From Sphagnum magellanicum (Eukaryota; Streptophyta; Sphagnopsida; Sphagnales; Sphagnaceae): a DNA stretch of 64,000 bases. The position numbers and the translations under genes are program-made. Under the pieces are notes generated by a model. The model was not told the origin of the DNA and did not search any database. It saw nothing but the letters and a program-made list of their open reading frames with translations. Shown in pieces: positions 13,001 to 25,724 of the stretch. The stretch's first letter is position 1; the number at the start of each line of letters is the position of its first letter. The stretch is from positions 6,943,958-7,007,957 of the forward strand of contig CM038913.1 of the NCBI GenBank assembly GCA_021904315.1, written 5' to 3'.

Positions 13001-16000
13001 AAATTGAATCAACATTCCTTTTGAAATTTGGAGAGGATTTAAACTTTGATGATTAGAAGGGAAAAAGGATTTGAACTAATAAAAAAATTAATTATAATCG
13101 ATTTGAGCACATTTGGTTCCAATGTGTTTTTGACCCTAAAAATTATGGATTTTGAAAATGTGACCTCAACAAAAAATTGTTCATATTTATATGATAGAGG
13201 AGATGAATGCATAATATATGTGATATAAAATCAATTTTTAGCCAAAAAATATTTGTATCTAACATGTAGTGTTAAATTGAGTATCCAAAATACAAAATTT
13301 TAAGTTATAAAGCAACATAGAAATGACATGTGTCATGTGCAATCCTTGGAAAAGGACTTTTACTTTGGTGCCCCTGGTTCCTTTGACCATGTTTTCACCA
13401 TGTAGTAATTATTTTTCTTTCAAATAACAAGGATTTTGGGGATGGAATCCAAAATACATAGTGGGTAATGTTAAGGGAACAAGTAGGTAATGTAAGGATT
13501 GGATAAGTAAGTAAAATGGGATTGTACATATAGGCATGGTAAGATTAAACATGTAGATAGTTTGACAATTGGTTCAAATTTGGACATGAGGTAGGTTTTG
13601 AATTTTTGTTGTTCCAAATGGGGTTTTGAAAAGAAATGGGGCAACATTTCCTCTCCTCCCTAATTTGGTTGTGTATCACTTTTCTTTGCAAGTTTTGAAT
13701 GTTTTGAAAACATTAGTTTGTGTGTGATAAAAAATGTAGAGGTTAGATGTAAGAAACTAAAAGGAATTAAGGTTTACATAATAAACTATGATCAATACCT
13801 GCATGTAGAAAACTTGTTAGGATTATTAATGAAAGTGTTGTTAGTAGATCTAAAATCCAATAATTAAACATCATTTTGATACGTGTTTTGAATTTTTTTT
13901 GCATAGAACTAGAAGTTAATACTTACCACTCCCACTTATCATTCAAAAAGTGCACAATGAAAACAAATTTGTTCACTCTTGTTTTGAACATTCGTAAGTC
14001 GAAACTTGTGACGCAAGAATTACAAGATTCAAGGGTTTTAACAATTACTTTTCCTTGATCTTCTCTACCATGGACTAAGCAAGGTTTCATTGACCATGGT
14101 TCACTTGGATGGAAAAGTGAGACAAGGATTTTATTTTAGAACTAGCCTCCTAAAAAATGGGGCTTCAATAAAAGAAAATAACACTAGCTCCTTAATTATG
14201 AACATCATCACATCTTTTTCAAACTACCTTTGGCGAGAATCATCCCTAAGGTAAAGGCATTTCACTACCAATTTTTTTTTTAAAATGCTTAAGAGGTAGG
14301 GCCAAATTTATTTTTTGTAAGTTGCCTCTCTCTTTTAGCCCCATCTTTCTTTCATTCAATCCATTCATTCCACACTTGCCAATGAGCAATTTCAATGTGT
14401 TTGAAGTGCATAAACCTATTTGCCATCTTGTAGGCTATCATGCCCTTCTTAAATCTTGTAATTGGTGCAAAAAGATAAGAAATGACAGATTTCAATTCTT
14501 TGAGTTGATTTGAGCTTCAACTTATGTTGTAAAAGATGTGGTAGTATATGCAAAGAATGCCCAAATTGTGATAATGCAACTTTTGGGTTTTAAAAACTCT
14601 TGTTATTTGGTCAACAAAGCCCATTGTTGTGCAACATCCATGTTTATAGAATTTGTCGCCATTATTGTGCTTGTAGCAGCAACATAAACTAATGCAGAAC
14701 CACAATAATCAACTTCCAATGGAAGTTTAGTGGGATAGAATTACTCTTCAAAAGTAATATCCCTAGCATCAAACCTTAAACCCAAAAAAAAAACACTAAA
14801 AGAAGCATGATGGTAGGAAATTTAAAGTTTAAACATGAAAAAGAAAACCGGTTTTTTTTCAACCAATTGCTCCAATTCTTGAATTGCATGTGACAATGTG
14901 TTATGCACTTATAGATTCCTTTCAACTTTGTATGCAGTGATTTCAGTAGACATGTCAACATCGAAGGTCCATGCCACTTTAGAAATGCTTCGAATATGGA
15001 CATCATCATTTAGTAATTTATATTTCAAATCTTATACAACATTTTATCTCAGAAGTAATTTCACAATTCTTTGCTATTGTTGAACTTTACATGATCAAGA
15101 AAAACAAATCATTTTTTTCTCTACATGTAATGGAGAATGGGATTAAATCACACACTACCTCTCTGTTATATTAGTTTTTTATTGTGCCCTAAACCCTAAA
15201 CCCTTGGGTTAGTATCTTTCTTTCTACAAAATGTATGTGGAACTCAAATGAATGTAGCCTTCTTGTTTGTTGAAGTGTTAGTTATGATGTGTTTCTTGCC
15301 ATGTAAATTAGTGTTTGAATGGAATGTCTGACTAAATAGTACTTTTGTTTTTGCAGCAAAGCTTGGAGTTGATGTGGAGTCTCTGTGATCAACGTTATAA
15401 ATTGCTTGGGATTTCACTTAACCAAACACCATCGCAACAAAGAGCATTTTGGATTCCGAGGTATAGCTCTCATCACTTCGAGACATCCTAAATATTGCTA
15501 CATTCAGTTAAATAATCAAAATGAGACACAATTCTTTCACCAAATAACAAGACTACACTAGGTTGGGATTGCATTCAAAAACAAGTTGAAACAACACGGT
15601 TATTGCTCGTAGTGAATGAAACCTTTGTGTCCAAAAATTCAGCCTTTTGAAAGGAGCAAACTTGATTCTCACAATAGATGATCGGCATAAAAACATAGTC
15701 TCGCCAACATGTGTACACTTGATGTTCGTTTCAATTCAAAAGGCTTTAAACTTGGGTTTACATGCTGCTCTTACACCAAGTTAAGCTATGGGAACTTTGG
15801 AATCAAAAGGGACACTACAATTAATGAAATGAAACTATCAATGGATGGAAGGAAACCGAGATTATCTTCTAGTGAATCTGGGGATTGCTCAAGCAAAAGC
15901 CATTGCAACCTAATATTTTGCATGAAGGAAGAAGACATCTTCACCACATATGTGATTGATTGATTGAAGCTTCTTCTTTTTTTCCATCTGTTTATATGAA

Positions 16001-16600
16001 CTTGCATACCGACTATAGGAAAAACCATTCATTAATTTGTTGTCGCCACAATGCCACAACATAAACATTCTCCTCTTGGGTCACAAAACTATCAATCACA
16101 TGGTCCATGCAATATAACCGCTTCAAGGAGTTTCGCAACAATGTGAACCATGCAGATATTAGAACCCACTTGATCTCTGAATAATGTATTGAATTATGTC
16201 TATTATTCAATATCAAGCATGCCAACTTAGGTTGGTAAGGAAAACTCAATTGTGGCATGAATGGTCTATGTTGGACAAATTGGACCTATATCTGCCACTA
16301 GATAGAAATAAACCAAAGCATGTGGTGATTTTTGTGGGTTTAACAGGTACAAAGCATGTGGCACTTTATTAGGCCAATAGATTGGGCTTGAATGACCCAA
16401 CACCCACTAGTGCACCATCCAAAAAATCCCATTTTGGGATTTCATGGATGGGATGAAAGTGTCTCCCCCATGGGTCAATTTACTTGGTCAATATATTTTT
16501 TTCTTCTGGACCTTTTTTCCCCTGATCTAAATTTTTTTCATACTTTTTTTTCCCAAATCATAGTTTTTTTTTCCTAGGCCTCCTTTTGATTTTTTTTCTT
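13000..16600. other. Left-arm sequence without recognisable gene
   Basis: Conserved in the right arm (56,480-62,800) apart from two one-arm insertions or deletions there. Short open stretches (14,322-14,513; 15,709-15,963; 15,786-16,028 on the other strand) stay open in both copies, but without indel or substitution patterns that favour one frame. Position 15,187-15,203 holds two TTTAGGG-type units, too few to mean a telomere remnant. Just before 16,600 begins a pyrimidine-rich stretch leading into the zinc-finger gene. Confidence 0.5.
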
Positions 16601-16929
16601 GCCACCCTTGACACCAATTGTTTTTTGGGAACTCTTACCTACCCCCTCCAACCTACCTAAAGCCCTTCCTCCTACCAACCCATCAACCTCCCTCATTCAG
16701 GTCACCCCTCATTTGCACTCCCTTCCATCGCCAACACTTGAAAAACATGGACAACATGGGCATTTGGGTTGAGGGCTTTCAAAGCTTCAAAAGCTTGAAG
16801 AGCGTGAAGAAGGGACCAACTTCAAAGTTTGAAAGGGGACAATTTGAATCATGGGAAAAGGTGGAGCTTGCAAAACATGAAGAGCCCATGAACTTGGAGG
16901 TAAGTTTCCTTCTCCCTTTTTTTTCTTTG

Positions 16930-17131
16930 AGTTTTTTCCTTTATCAATGGGGGATGCCAACAAGCTTAAACTTGTCTGCATTTTTTCTGAATTTGCTCTT
17001 CTATCTAGGGGGATGCCAATGAACTTGAGCTTGTTGGAACTTTTTTTTTGAAGGTGCAACTTAGTCCAGGGAGGACGTTGATGACCTAAAGCTTGTTGGT
17101 TTTTTTTTTAAATGTGCTCCTTTGTTGAAGG

Positions 17132-17165
<34 letters not shown>

Positions 17166-17735
17166 ATTTTTTTTTAGTGTGGTCCTCTATTTAGGGGGGA
17201 TGCTAATGAGTTGAAGCTCATTAGCCATTTTTTTTAGTGTGTTCTTCTATCTAGGGGGGATATCAACCAACTAAAACGTCAACCTTTTTTTTTAATGTGC
17301 TTTTCTACCCAAGGGGACGTTGACGAATAGAAGCTTGTTCACTTTTTTTTTCTAGTGTGTGTTTTTGTCAAATAGGGATGTTCACGAGTTGAAGTTCGTT
17401 AGGCATTTTTTTTAGTGTGTTCTTCTATCCAGAGGGGACACCAACGAACGTGGCCTTTTCTTTTTAGATTGCTCCTCTATCCAAAAAGGACGCCAATGAG
17501 CTTTAGTTCATTGGCCATTTTTTTAATGTGCTCCTATGTCAAGGGGGACGTCAACAAGCTGAAGCTTGTTGGTTATTTTTTTTAGTATGCTCTTCTATCC
17601 AGGGGTAATGCTAATGAGATTTAGTTCATCATCCATTTGTTTTTGGATTTTGATGGTCTATCTGGCACTTGTCTTATTGATTGTGATTTCTTTTGAGTTG
17701 TCTCCTTTGTCTAATGAATTCCCCAATGAGTTTTT
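16930..17735 (+). repeat. About 60-bp intronic minisatellite with self-complementary units (left)
   Basis: About a dozen degenerate units lie inside intron 1 of the zinc-finger gene. Each has a poly-T run followed by AG, then a TGTGCTCCTCTATCCAGGGG-like core, then a short palindrome such as AACAAGCTGAAGCTTGTT (17,551) or TAATGAGTTGAAGCTCATTA (17,201). Stem sequences vary between units (AACAAG/CTTGTT, AATGAG/CTCATT) while pairing is often kept. The right arm has the same array on the other strand at 55,370-56,150. Confidence 0.8.
17131..17164 (+). repeat. Long G homopolymer in the minisatellite
   Basis: GGGG, one A, then 29 consecutive G bases (17,136-17,164). The equivalent place in the right arm (55,945-55,954) has only 10 C. 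It is either a replication-slippage expansion with G-quadruplex potential or a sequencing-length error; the sequence alone cannot tell which. Confidence 0.85.
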
Positions 17736-18399
17736 GCTCATTAGCATTTTTTTTTTGAGAATTGCAAGTCTTCAACTATTTTGTGTGTTTGCTGCTACTT
17801 GCAGGAAGGCATGTGCTCCTCTTTATGGTTTTTCTTTGTTGCTACCTACAGAGATGCGATGACCTGAATTATAATGATGTAGTTGGTGATGGTTTTTTTT
17901 GTTTCTAGAGCTAGAAAATGAATTAGCTAGTGTTGGTGGTGGTCTTTATTTTGTTTTTTGATCTTTTTTTTAGATGAAAACACTTAAAAAAATAACGACT
18001 AATGCATTTGATCAACAAGCTACAATTGATGATGTGGATGGCATGTGGGGTTTGAGGAGTGAAGGAGATTTGGAGGCAAGGGATGGAGGACAAGTGCAAA
18101 CGAATGTTGAAAATGCATTGGCTCCAAGCACAATCAATGAAGAACAAGTGCGAGCAAGTGTTGATGTTGTGGAAACATCTATAGCAAATGTTGTTAAAAT
18201 TCAAGTGGATTTGGTGAAAATAATTTTGAACATAGTGGAGCAAAAGACTATAGATTTTATTCCAATGCTAGAGCAAGAGAATGCAAATGAGGTTGTTGAT
18301 ATTGATCGAGGTGACATATTGAATTTTATTTATTATAATTAATTGCCCCGTCCATCTTTCTAGTAGAGAGGATGGTGGGGGTATTTTTTGTCAAAAGTT

Positions 18400-18700
18400 T
18401 GGGTGCAATACCTTCATTAATTAAACCCATTAGTTGTGGTTATTAAACCTATGCCCCATCTTCCTTCTCCATATGAGAGGGTGGGTGTGGCATTTGTTTT
18501 TGTTCAAAATCTTTAAGTAATACCTCAAGGATTTGTAAGTGATATTGTTTTTTCTAGGGTTAGATTCATTTTTTACAATTTTGAATATTAGGTTTTAGCA
18601 ATACCCTCATCTTTTCTTGTTGATATTTTATCCTTTATATTTTTGTGCAATACCCTCATTTTTCTCTTTGATTTTTTATCTATCTATGCAATACCCTTAT
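18400..18700. repeat. Cluster of GCAATACCCTCAT motifs inside intron 2
   Basis: The motif or a one-base variant begins at 18,405, 18,598, 18,647 and 18,688, all in the same orientation, within the intron between exons 2 and 3 of the zinc-finger gene. The right arm keeps it inverted (about 54,369; 54,410; 54,494; 54,686). It is the same word that builds the arrays at 20,010-20,660 and 45,260-46,160. Confidence 0.75.
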
Positions 18701-20009
18701 CATATGTGGGTTAACTTTCATCTAGAATGTTAATTATCACATTAAGTTTATTATTATTATTTTTTGGTTTCAGATGCGATTGCCCCTTTTGCAGTTTTTA
18801 TAGAAGGTGTCCATTGGGCAAGGGATGGTATTAAGTGCGCTTGCAGTGTTGATGGGTGTGATGCATCCTATATCACTAAGTGCAACTTGGTACAACATTT
18901 GTGAGCATGCCACAATGTGGTTATGGAGCCGAGCAAGCCCAAACACCCATCTACTTGAGAAGAAAGCCCGAGGCATCAAAATAATGTGGCCATGAATGCA
19001 TGGGTTTTGAATAACCCTTTGGCCCAATTTTATCGCAATGAGAAAAAAACAATTGCTAAGTCTAGGAGGCATGTAAACCTAGATTGGGATAAGCTTTAAG
19101 TTGTTTTGCGAGACACACCTAAGGTTCCTAAGCTCGCACTTGTCAAACTAACCTCTAGCCACATTCTTGAACTTTTTGGCATGACTGCATGGGGTGTGGG
19201 GTCCATCATTTTCAATGTGCAAGCCAAGGTGGAATGTGATGAGGACCTTGTAATTGTGATTCAAATGATTCGAACCATATATGTAAAGGGGTTTAAATAT
19301 ATTTGGATGTAGTGGGACTAAAAGTATGCATTTAATAAGATGGTGTGGCATGATGAGATTGACCTTCTTATGTAATACCATGAATAAAAAATGATTAATG
19401 GTTTGTAAGTTATAACAATGCCATATTCAATTTTATTTGAATTTCAAGTTGTAGGTTTCATATGCAATAATTATTGTATTGTGTTGCTTGTTTTAGGGTT
19501 TGAGGCACCACTAGGGAGGTGCTTGTGGTTGATGTTATGGAAGTAGCATTGGCCAATCGTGGGGTATTTACAAGTTGACATGCCTAGGATGCAAAAATTG
19601 CATCAACGTGGTATAGGAGGGGCAATGGGATCCCATCCCCCTTTAATAATGACACACATAGTCCAAAGTTTATCCCCATTTTGATTAGGGTGTTGTTTTG
19701 GACTTTAGGATGTTAAAGTAGTAATTTATCTTTGAGGGAGCCACATATTTACCATTATGATATGTTCCCCATTTTATTGTGGGTTTGTTTCAAACTTGGA
19801 CATTTTTGTGAAATTTTTTTAACACATTTCACCCATTTAAAAAAATAAGGCATTTTACTTTCTTTTTTTGCACCGCCTTGTGTTAATGGTTAAAAATACA
19901 TTCTCACATATTCCTATATGTATGTTTGATGAAATTGTCAAAAAAATTATTCTAGTATTGCACTCAAATAAAAAAACCTTTCTTGACTCCCAAAAATGAA
20001 AAGTTCAAA

Positions 20010-20660
20010 CCTTGAAGGAAAAGAATACCTTCATGAGGGTATTATGTAAACACCATGGGCTGAATTATTTTGGTTCAAGCTATTGGAAGGGTATTGTTCA
20101 TGCCCAAAATTACTACCCAATGCATACATGCAGTACCTTTTTTAGGGTATATAAAAAATCCTTTGGGTTCCATAACATATGTATTGAAACCTAAAGGGGT
20201 ATTGCATAGCCATTCCAAAACCTGGAAGGAAAGCAATACCCTCATGGAGGTATTTTGTAAACACCATGGGTTGAATTATTTTGGTCCAAGTTATCAAAAG
20301 GGTATTGTTCATGCCTATAATTATTCAATGCATGTGCAATACCCTTTTCAAGGTATATAAGAAATCCTTGGGCTCCATACCATATCTATTGAAATGTGGA
20401 GGGGTATTGCATAGCCATACCACAACCTAGAAGGAAAACAATACCCTCATTAGGGTACTTTACAAACACCATGGGTTAAATTATTTTGGTTTAGGCTATC
20501 GAAGGGGTATTGTTAATGCCCATAATTACTCAATTCACATGTAATACCCCTTTCAAGATATCCCATAAATCCTTTGGGTTCTTTAACATATCTTTTAGAA
20601 CTTGGATGGATATTGCATAACCCTAGCAAAACCTAGAAGGAAAGCAATACTCACATCATT
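20010..20660 (+). repeat. Subterminal-type array of about 190-bp units (left unit, outer end)
   Basis: Three to four units of about 190 bp. Each contains alternating-orientation copies of the GGGTATTG/CAATACCC word, set in a fixed order: AATACCCTCAT, AACACCATGGG, GGGTATTGTTCATGCC, TGCAATACCCCTTTC, then GGGGTATTGCATAGCC. The right arm has the inverse array at 52,480-53,050, and a third array at 45,260-46,060 lies in direct orientation to this one. Short open frames here are by-products of the repetition. Confidence 0.85.
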
Positions 20661-22950
20661 TTGCAATGATATCATAAACCATGAAACAAATGAATGTTTT
20701 TTAAAATATTTATTCCATGTTCACTATATCATGCCATACATATTGATTTAAGTAAATGAGGGTATTGCAAAGGTGGTCACATTGACGACATAAGGTTTTA
20801 CTTGAATAAAGTTATGGAGTTTAAATACAATATTTGCATCATATTGGGATATTTGCATTCACCATGAAACATAAGGTTTTTTTTTCAATAATTGATCCCC
20901 TTGCAATATATCATGCAATTCATGTTTTCAAAATTATTTGTTCACCTTACAATATGATTTAATATGTATAACATGAAGGTTATGAAAAATTGGTCACATT
21001 GATAGTAGAGGGGTTCATGGTTTAAAGTTTGATGTGTAATTTATAACTTAATGTTAGAATTCATATTTTCTTGAAATTAAAACTACAAGTTAATTTGAAC
21101 ATTTTTCCAATGATGTACATATTTATGGTTTTCCCCTCTTAAAGTTGCAAATTCATTTCAAGAAAACAAAAACATAAAGTTTATTATTTGACAAGATTTT
21201 AATGGTTGTTTACAAATAAAATTATAGCACATGATGTCACCTTTATTTAATGCTTCACATATTAATAAAAATTGATACCTCTCCCATATATTAGTCCCAT
21301 GTATGATTGAAATTTAATTTTATATATTTTTTAACATATATTAATTAATTTCTCACCTAAAATAATTATATAACAGATCGTTTATATTTTATATTTTATA
21401 AATATGTAACACAATTATTTATGTAATTTTTTATAATGATGTATACTATTGGCTTAAATATTGGTCTTTAAATATATTTTTGTTTATATCAAGTAAAAGT
21501 TATATAATTCATAATATCTTAAAATTAAAATTTTATTCATTTCAATAAATATAATATCTTAATATATATTTTAAATACCATAATAATTTATTAAAATTTA
21601 TACTAAATGTAAATTTAATGTATATAAACCCATTGTTATGTATAGTGCAATTTTTTTTCATGTTTTTAGATTTTTAGAGAGAATTCTAAAATTCAAAAAA
21701 AGAGTTATTACATTGTATATTTTAGTAATGCATGTAATTGAATATTATTTCAATGTAAATTGAAATTTAGTTTATAACATATCAAATAATGCCATATATG
21801 ATCAATAATTTTATAATAGTTTAATGTGTATACCCTTTTGTATTAAAATATACCCAAGTTTTTTAAAAATTAATCTTTCATTAAAAAAATAGATGTATTT
21901 TTTTTTTGAATGAATGGATGGTTACTTGTGATTCAAAAAATAAAAATGGTATATAAATATCAAATTGTAATGAATTTTTGAAAATTAGTTAAAATTTTTA
22001 AAACTTTATTTTTATGTCTCATGGTTAATAGCATTATCACAATATAATGAAAGTATTGTAATTACACTTTAAAACTTTGTTCATGCACAATGTGGCTAAT
22101 TTTGCAATACCTTCATTTACATATATTAACCATTTTGCATTGGTCCATTAAACAATTCTTGTTGTTTATGAATTTGAAAATGTCTTTCAATTATATCTAA
22201 TGTTTAATTAAAATTTATACCAAGTTAAAATAATTATGCAAATATTGTATCTCTGGAAATGAATAATAATAATAATTTTACACATTAATTATGTCATTAT
22301 TTAATACATTGTAAATTAAATTTTACATAGAATTAATTTACAAGGATTAAACTTACATAATATTGTAACTTGTATTTCAAACTTCAAATAAAATATCTTT
22401 AAAACTAAAAATTGATAGTTTGTGCAACATTATTATTTTTTGAATCATAAGTACCATTCATTTATTCAAATAAAATCTACACATGTTTTACTTTTAATAA
22501 AAGATGAAAAAATAAATATTTGAATGTATTATAATACAAAAAGGAATACACATTAAAGCGTCACAAAATTATTGATCAATATTGGCATTATTTGATATGT
22601 TATGAACTAAGTTTCAATTTACTTATAAATGATATTCAATGTACATGCGTTAATAAATATGCAACAATTTTTTTTTGAATTAAATTTTTTTCTTTAAAAC
22701 TAAAAAACATCATGCACAAATTGCATTATACATAAAAATGGGTACATATAAAAAATTCATTTAATATATATTTTTAGTGAACTCTTATCCCATTTTAAAT
22801 AAATATGAAGATATTATATGTATTAAAATGAATCAAAATTATAATTTCATAATATTATTACTTAAATATTTTATTACTCCATATGTTATAAATAACAATA
22901 TATTTAGACCAATGTTTAAGCCAATATTATACATCATAAAAAATTATATG
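20640..22950. repeat. Left unit interior: repeated AT-rich modules
   Basis: Contains copies of two modules. One (about 170-190 bp; ATGTTTCATGG, a GGTCACATTGA word and TTTGCAATACCTTCATTTAC) recurs at about 20,650-20,830, 20,840-21,010 and 22,010-22,140. The other (about 0.4-0.5 kb; TGTATAGTGCAATTTTTT, AATACATATAATAT and ATTGGCTTAAATATTGG words) lies at about 21,300-21,800 (+) and again at 22,560-22,960 (-). Both also occur in 24,590-25,480 and in the right arm. No gene seen. Confidence 0.65.
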
Positions 22951-23199
22951 GAATACATTTAAGTTAAAATTTATACATAAAATTATGATATATTGGAAGA
23001 AAGATGTATTATATAAGATAAATTCCTAAATCAAATGAAGGTTGAAGATATGAAAAATATTTATGTATTTATTCTTGTATTACCCATAAAGGTTTTTCCA
23101 TTTACAAATCATGTGTTTGAATTTATTTTTTCCAACTAATGGTAATTGACATGTTATTTAATAAAAAAATTCAAATATTTTTCATTTGAAATGAATGGC

Positions 23200-24012
23200 T
23201 ATGGTTGTAATGCCCTTGGAAACAAACTAAAGAAAAAATATGGAGGAAGCATGTCAAGCACTCAAATGTTGATATTTCATGTGTGTAATTGATGTTCAAA
23301 TTCATTTATGGATATTTAAGATGTTGCATTCTTCAAGGAAGGTGTAGCCTTACGAAAAACATTTTTTGTTGTCAATTCGAGTGGCACATCACTAATTGCC
23401 ACCATTACAATTGAAGAGCATTTGGGGAGGGGTTGTTATTGTGATGGCTCTAGAAACATATTAAGGAGGAAATATGGAAGAAATGTCAACAACCAAAATC
23501 TCATACCTCCATTTGTGTAGTTGATGTTCCACGTTATTGAATGTGTCATCCTAGCTAAAAAATTGATATCATGTACATCTCAACGTTAATCACCTTAATA
23601 CTAGTGTTCCCATTTTCATTATTATAACTTGTGATTTAAGTAATCAATAGTTCAACAAAATGAATAAAAGAGAGTTGTTGCAAGGTCTTTTTCAAGACCT
23701 AAAAAAAATTCTTGAAAGATTGTCAAGTTGTAAAAAACATTATATGAAATTGATGATGAAGTACAACAATGTTGTAAGCAAATGTGTGATTTGGTGATAA
23801 CATTATATATAGTTTCATATAACCCTTGCAAGCACCCACATGCATTGCACAAGTGTTTACACAATGAACAAGCCCAAATTTTCCTCACGATAGAAACTAG
23901 AGCATGTGACCGCTCCAATAAACTATACGTTGGAAAAGGGATTTTCTCCATGTCTAAAATTAAGACTTGAAATGAGACTTGGGGGTTTTGTATAATTAGT
24001 GAAAGCCACACA
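23200..24012. other. Coding-like segment of the unit, function unknown (left copy)
   Basis: Less AT-rich than its surroundings and conserved in the right arm (48,250-49,020, inverted). Several frames stay open in both copies: a 119-codon frame on the - strand (23,652-24,011) and, on the + strand, a leucine-rich stretch near 23,660-23,750 followed by a frame at 23,782-23,970. The two copies differ by a 3-bp indel near 23,752, which keeps frame on either strand. No known motif. I cannot say which strand, if any, was coding. Confidence 0.35.
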
Positions 24013-24559
24013 TTCCACTAATTAAACTATTAGCTCGTCTCTCATGAAGTTTTAAACACAAGGTCTCAACACAAAAATAGAAAGTTGAGCTTTTAAAATT
24101 CATCAAAATGTTGTTGTTGTTGTTGTGAGAACTTCTCTTAAAATTCCAATATATATCCACACTTGTAGAACTTGTAAATAACAAGCTATCAATCAAAAGC
24201 ACTGATGATATATTTAAATATTTATTTTGGGATTGTGATCAAAAGGTTTTGTGCAAATTTAATTCCAAACCCATGATGCTTGAACCTATGAATTGCAGTA
24301 GAATTTTGTGGGTGTTCAATGATTCATGGTGCACAATAACTAGTCTACCCTCAACAACAAGTTGACATTTCAATTGCTAGAATTGGAGAAAATTACCAAT
24401 AAATAAGTAATGCCAAATTTTTATATTTGACTTTCAATGTGTGACCAAAGACATAAAAAGTCAATTCAACATATATTTATGTAATAATATTTGGTTTGCT
24501 TTTAGACAATTATCATATAGACATGTGAACAAATATTTGTTACCAATTTGACCTTCTAC

Positions 24560-25718
24560 ATTCAATGTGACCAATTTTGAACTTCTTTCATTTATATATA
24601 AGAAGTTATATTGTAAAGTGAACGTATCATTTTCAAAATATGAATTTCATTATATATTTCCAATCGATCGATTTTTTAAAAAATATTCTTATGTTTCATG
24701 GTCAATGGAATTATCACATTATGATGCATGTATTGCATTTATATTTCATAACTTTGTTCAAAATAACCTTCTACCATCAATGTGACTAATTTTGCAATAC
24801 CTTCATTTACTTGATATAATATGTACATTGCATGATATATTAGCCATGGACTAAATATGTAAAAATAATTTAATTTGTTTGATGGGTAATGAAATTATCA
24901 CAATGAGATGAAGGTATTGCAATTACCTTTCAAAACTTTGTTCAAAGTGTCACAAAATTATTGATCGTATATGGCATTATTTGATATGTTATAAATTAAA
25001 TTTCAATTTAAATAGAAATAATATCCAATTAAATGGCTTTAATAAAAGATACAATGTCAATAACTTATCTTTTGGAATCTCTTTAATCCTCATTAAAAAT
25101 AAAGTTAAAAAAAAAAAATTGCACTATACATAACCATGGGTATATATATATAATTTAATCTATTTTATTTTATTTTAAATAAATATGAAAATATTATATG
25201 TATTAAAATGAATCAAAAATATAATTCATAATATTATTAATTTTATATAATGTATTACTCGATGTGTTATAAACAACAATATATTTAGACCAATATTTAA
25301 GCCAATATTATACATCATAAAAAATATATTTACATAAGGATTTGTGTTATATATTTATAAAATATAAAATATTAACGATCTATTATATAATTATGATAGG
25401 CGAGAAATTATTTATTATATTTCAAAAAAATCAAAATAAAAATTCAATCATACATAAGATTAATATATGGAATAGATTTTTTTTTATAAATGTGAACCAT
25501 TATTAAAAAATGGAAAATCATGTGTTTTGATTAATTTTTTAAACCTGCATTAAAATTTTATTAAATTTAAAACTTTGTTTTAAAAAAAAAAAGTTTACAA
25601 CTTTAAGAAGGAAAAACATAAATATGTACATCATGAAAGAAATTTTAAGAATGAACATTTAATTTTTTGATTTCGATAAATTCATAATTCTAACATTAAA
25701 TAGTAAATTTTACATGGT
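24560..25718. repeat. Left unit inner part, ending at the broken boundary
   Basis: Carries further copies of both AT-rich modules, the second one inverted (24,950-25,480, - orientation). The last stretch, 25,500-25,718, is also the reverse complement of 21,030-21,260 within the same arm, so the unit is itself palindromic. Homology stops at TTTACATGG (about 25,718). The array expected next (compare 45,260-46,390) is missing. Confidence 0.65.
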
Positions 25719-25724
25719 AATCCT

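Larger units (their letters stand above)
16747..19380 (+). pseudogene. Decayed three-exon C2H2 zinc-finger gene of the repeat (left copy)
   Basis: Unrecognised family. Exon 1 is 16,747-16,899 (51 codons, ATG start, ends at GAG before GTAAGT). Intron 1 (16,900-17,973) holds a minisatellite and ends in a poly-T tract plus TAG. Exon 2 is 17,974-18,310 (112 codons plus one base; acidic, Gln-rich). Intron 2 (18,311-18,773) ends TTTGGTTTCAG. Exon 3 starts at 18,774; the phase-1 junction rebuilds an Asp codon and leads straight into a C2H2-type finger (CACSVDGC, then KCNLVQHL and ACH). Next comes an Asn/Lys/Arg-rich linker and a conserved block (LDWDKL, then KVPKLALVKLTSSHILELFG, MTAWGVGSIIFNVQAK and IQMIRTIYVKG) up to about 19,380. 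Exons 1 and 2 are open; exon 3 has several stops. A further exon near 19,500 is possible. The correct splice phases and conservation in both arms argue for a real former gene. The finger suggests DNA binding; anything more is guesswork. Confidence 0.55.
11776..25718. repeat. Left arm of giant inverted duplication
   Basis: The reverse complement of 46,400-64,000. The outermost visible pairing is 11,776 with 64,000; the innermost is about 25,718 with 46,400. Examples of paired segments: 12,696-12,977 with 62,807-63,088; 14,322-14,513 with 61,289-61,480; 15,709-15,963 with 57,774-58,028; 16,747-16,899 with 56,184-56,335; 20,070-20,360 with 52,703-52,993; 23,652-24,011 with 48,273-48,569. In the segment 15,786-16,028 the two copies differ at 5 of 80 codons, so the copies are diverged but clearly homologous. 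The left arm ends abruptly at 25,718, where the right copy continues for another 1.3 kb of array sequence. The outer end of the arm cannot be set because its partner leaves the window. Confidence 0.93.

Noticed and set aside
15187-15203. Telomere remnant
   Set aside because: Only two TTTAGGG-type units; the right arm has a changed version. Too short to mean anything.
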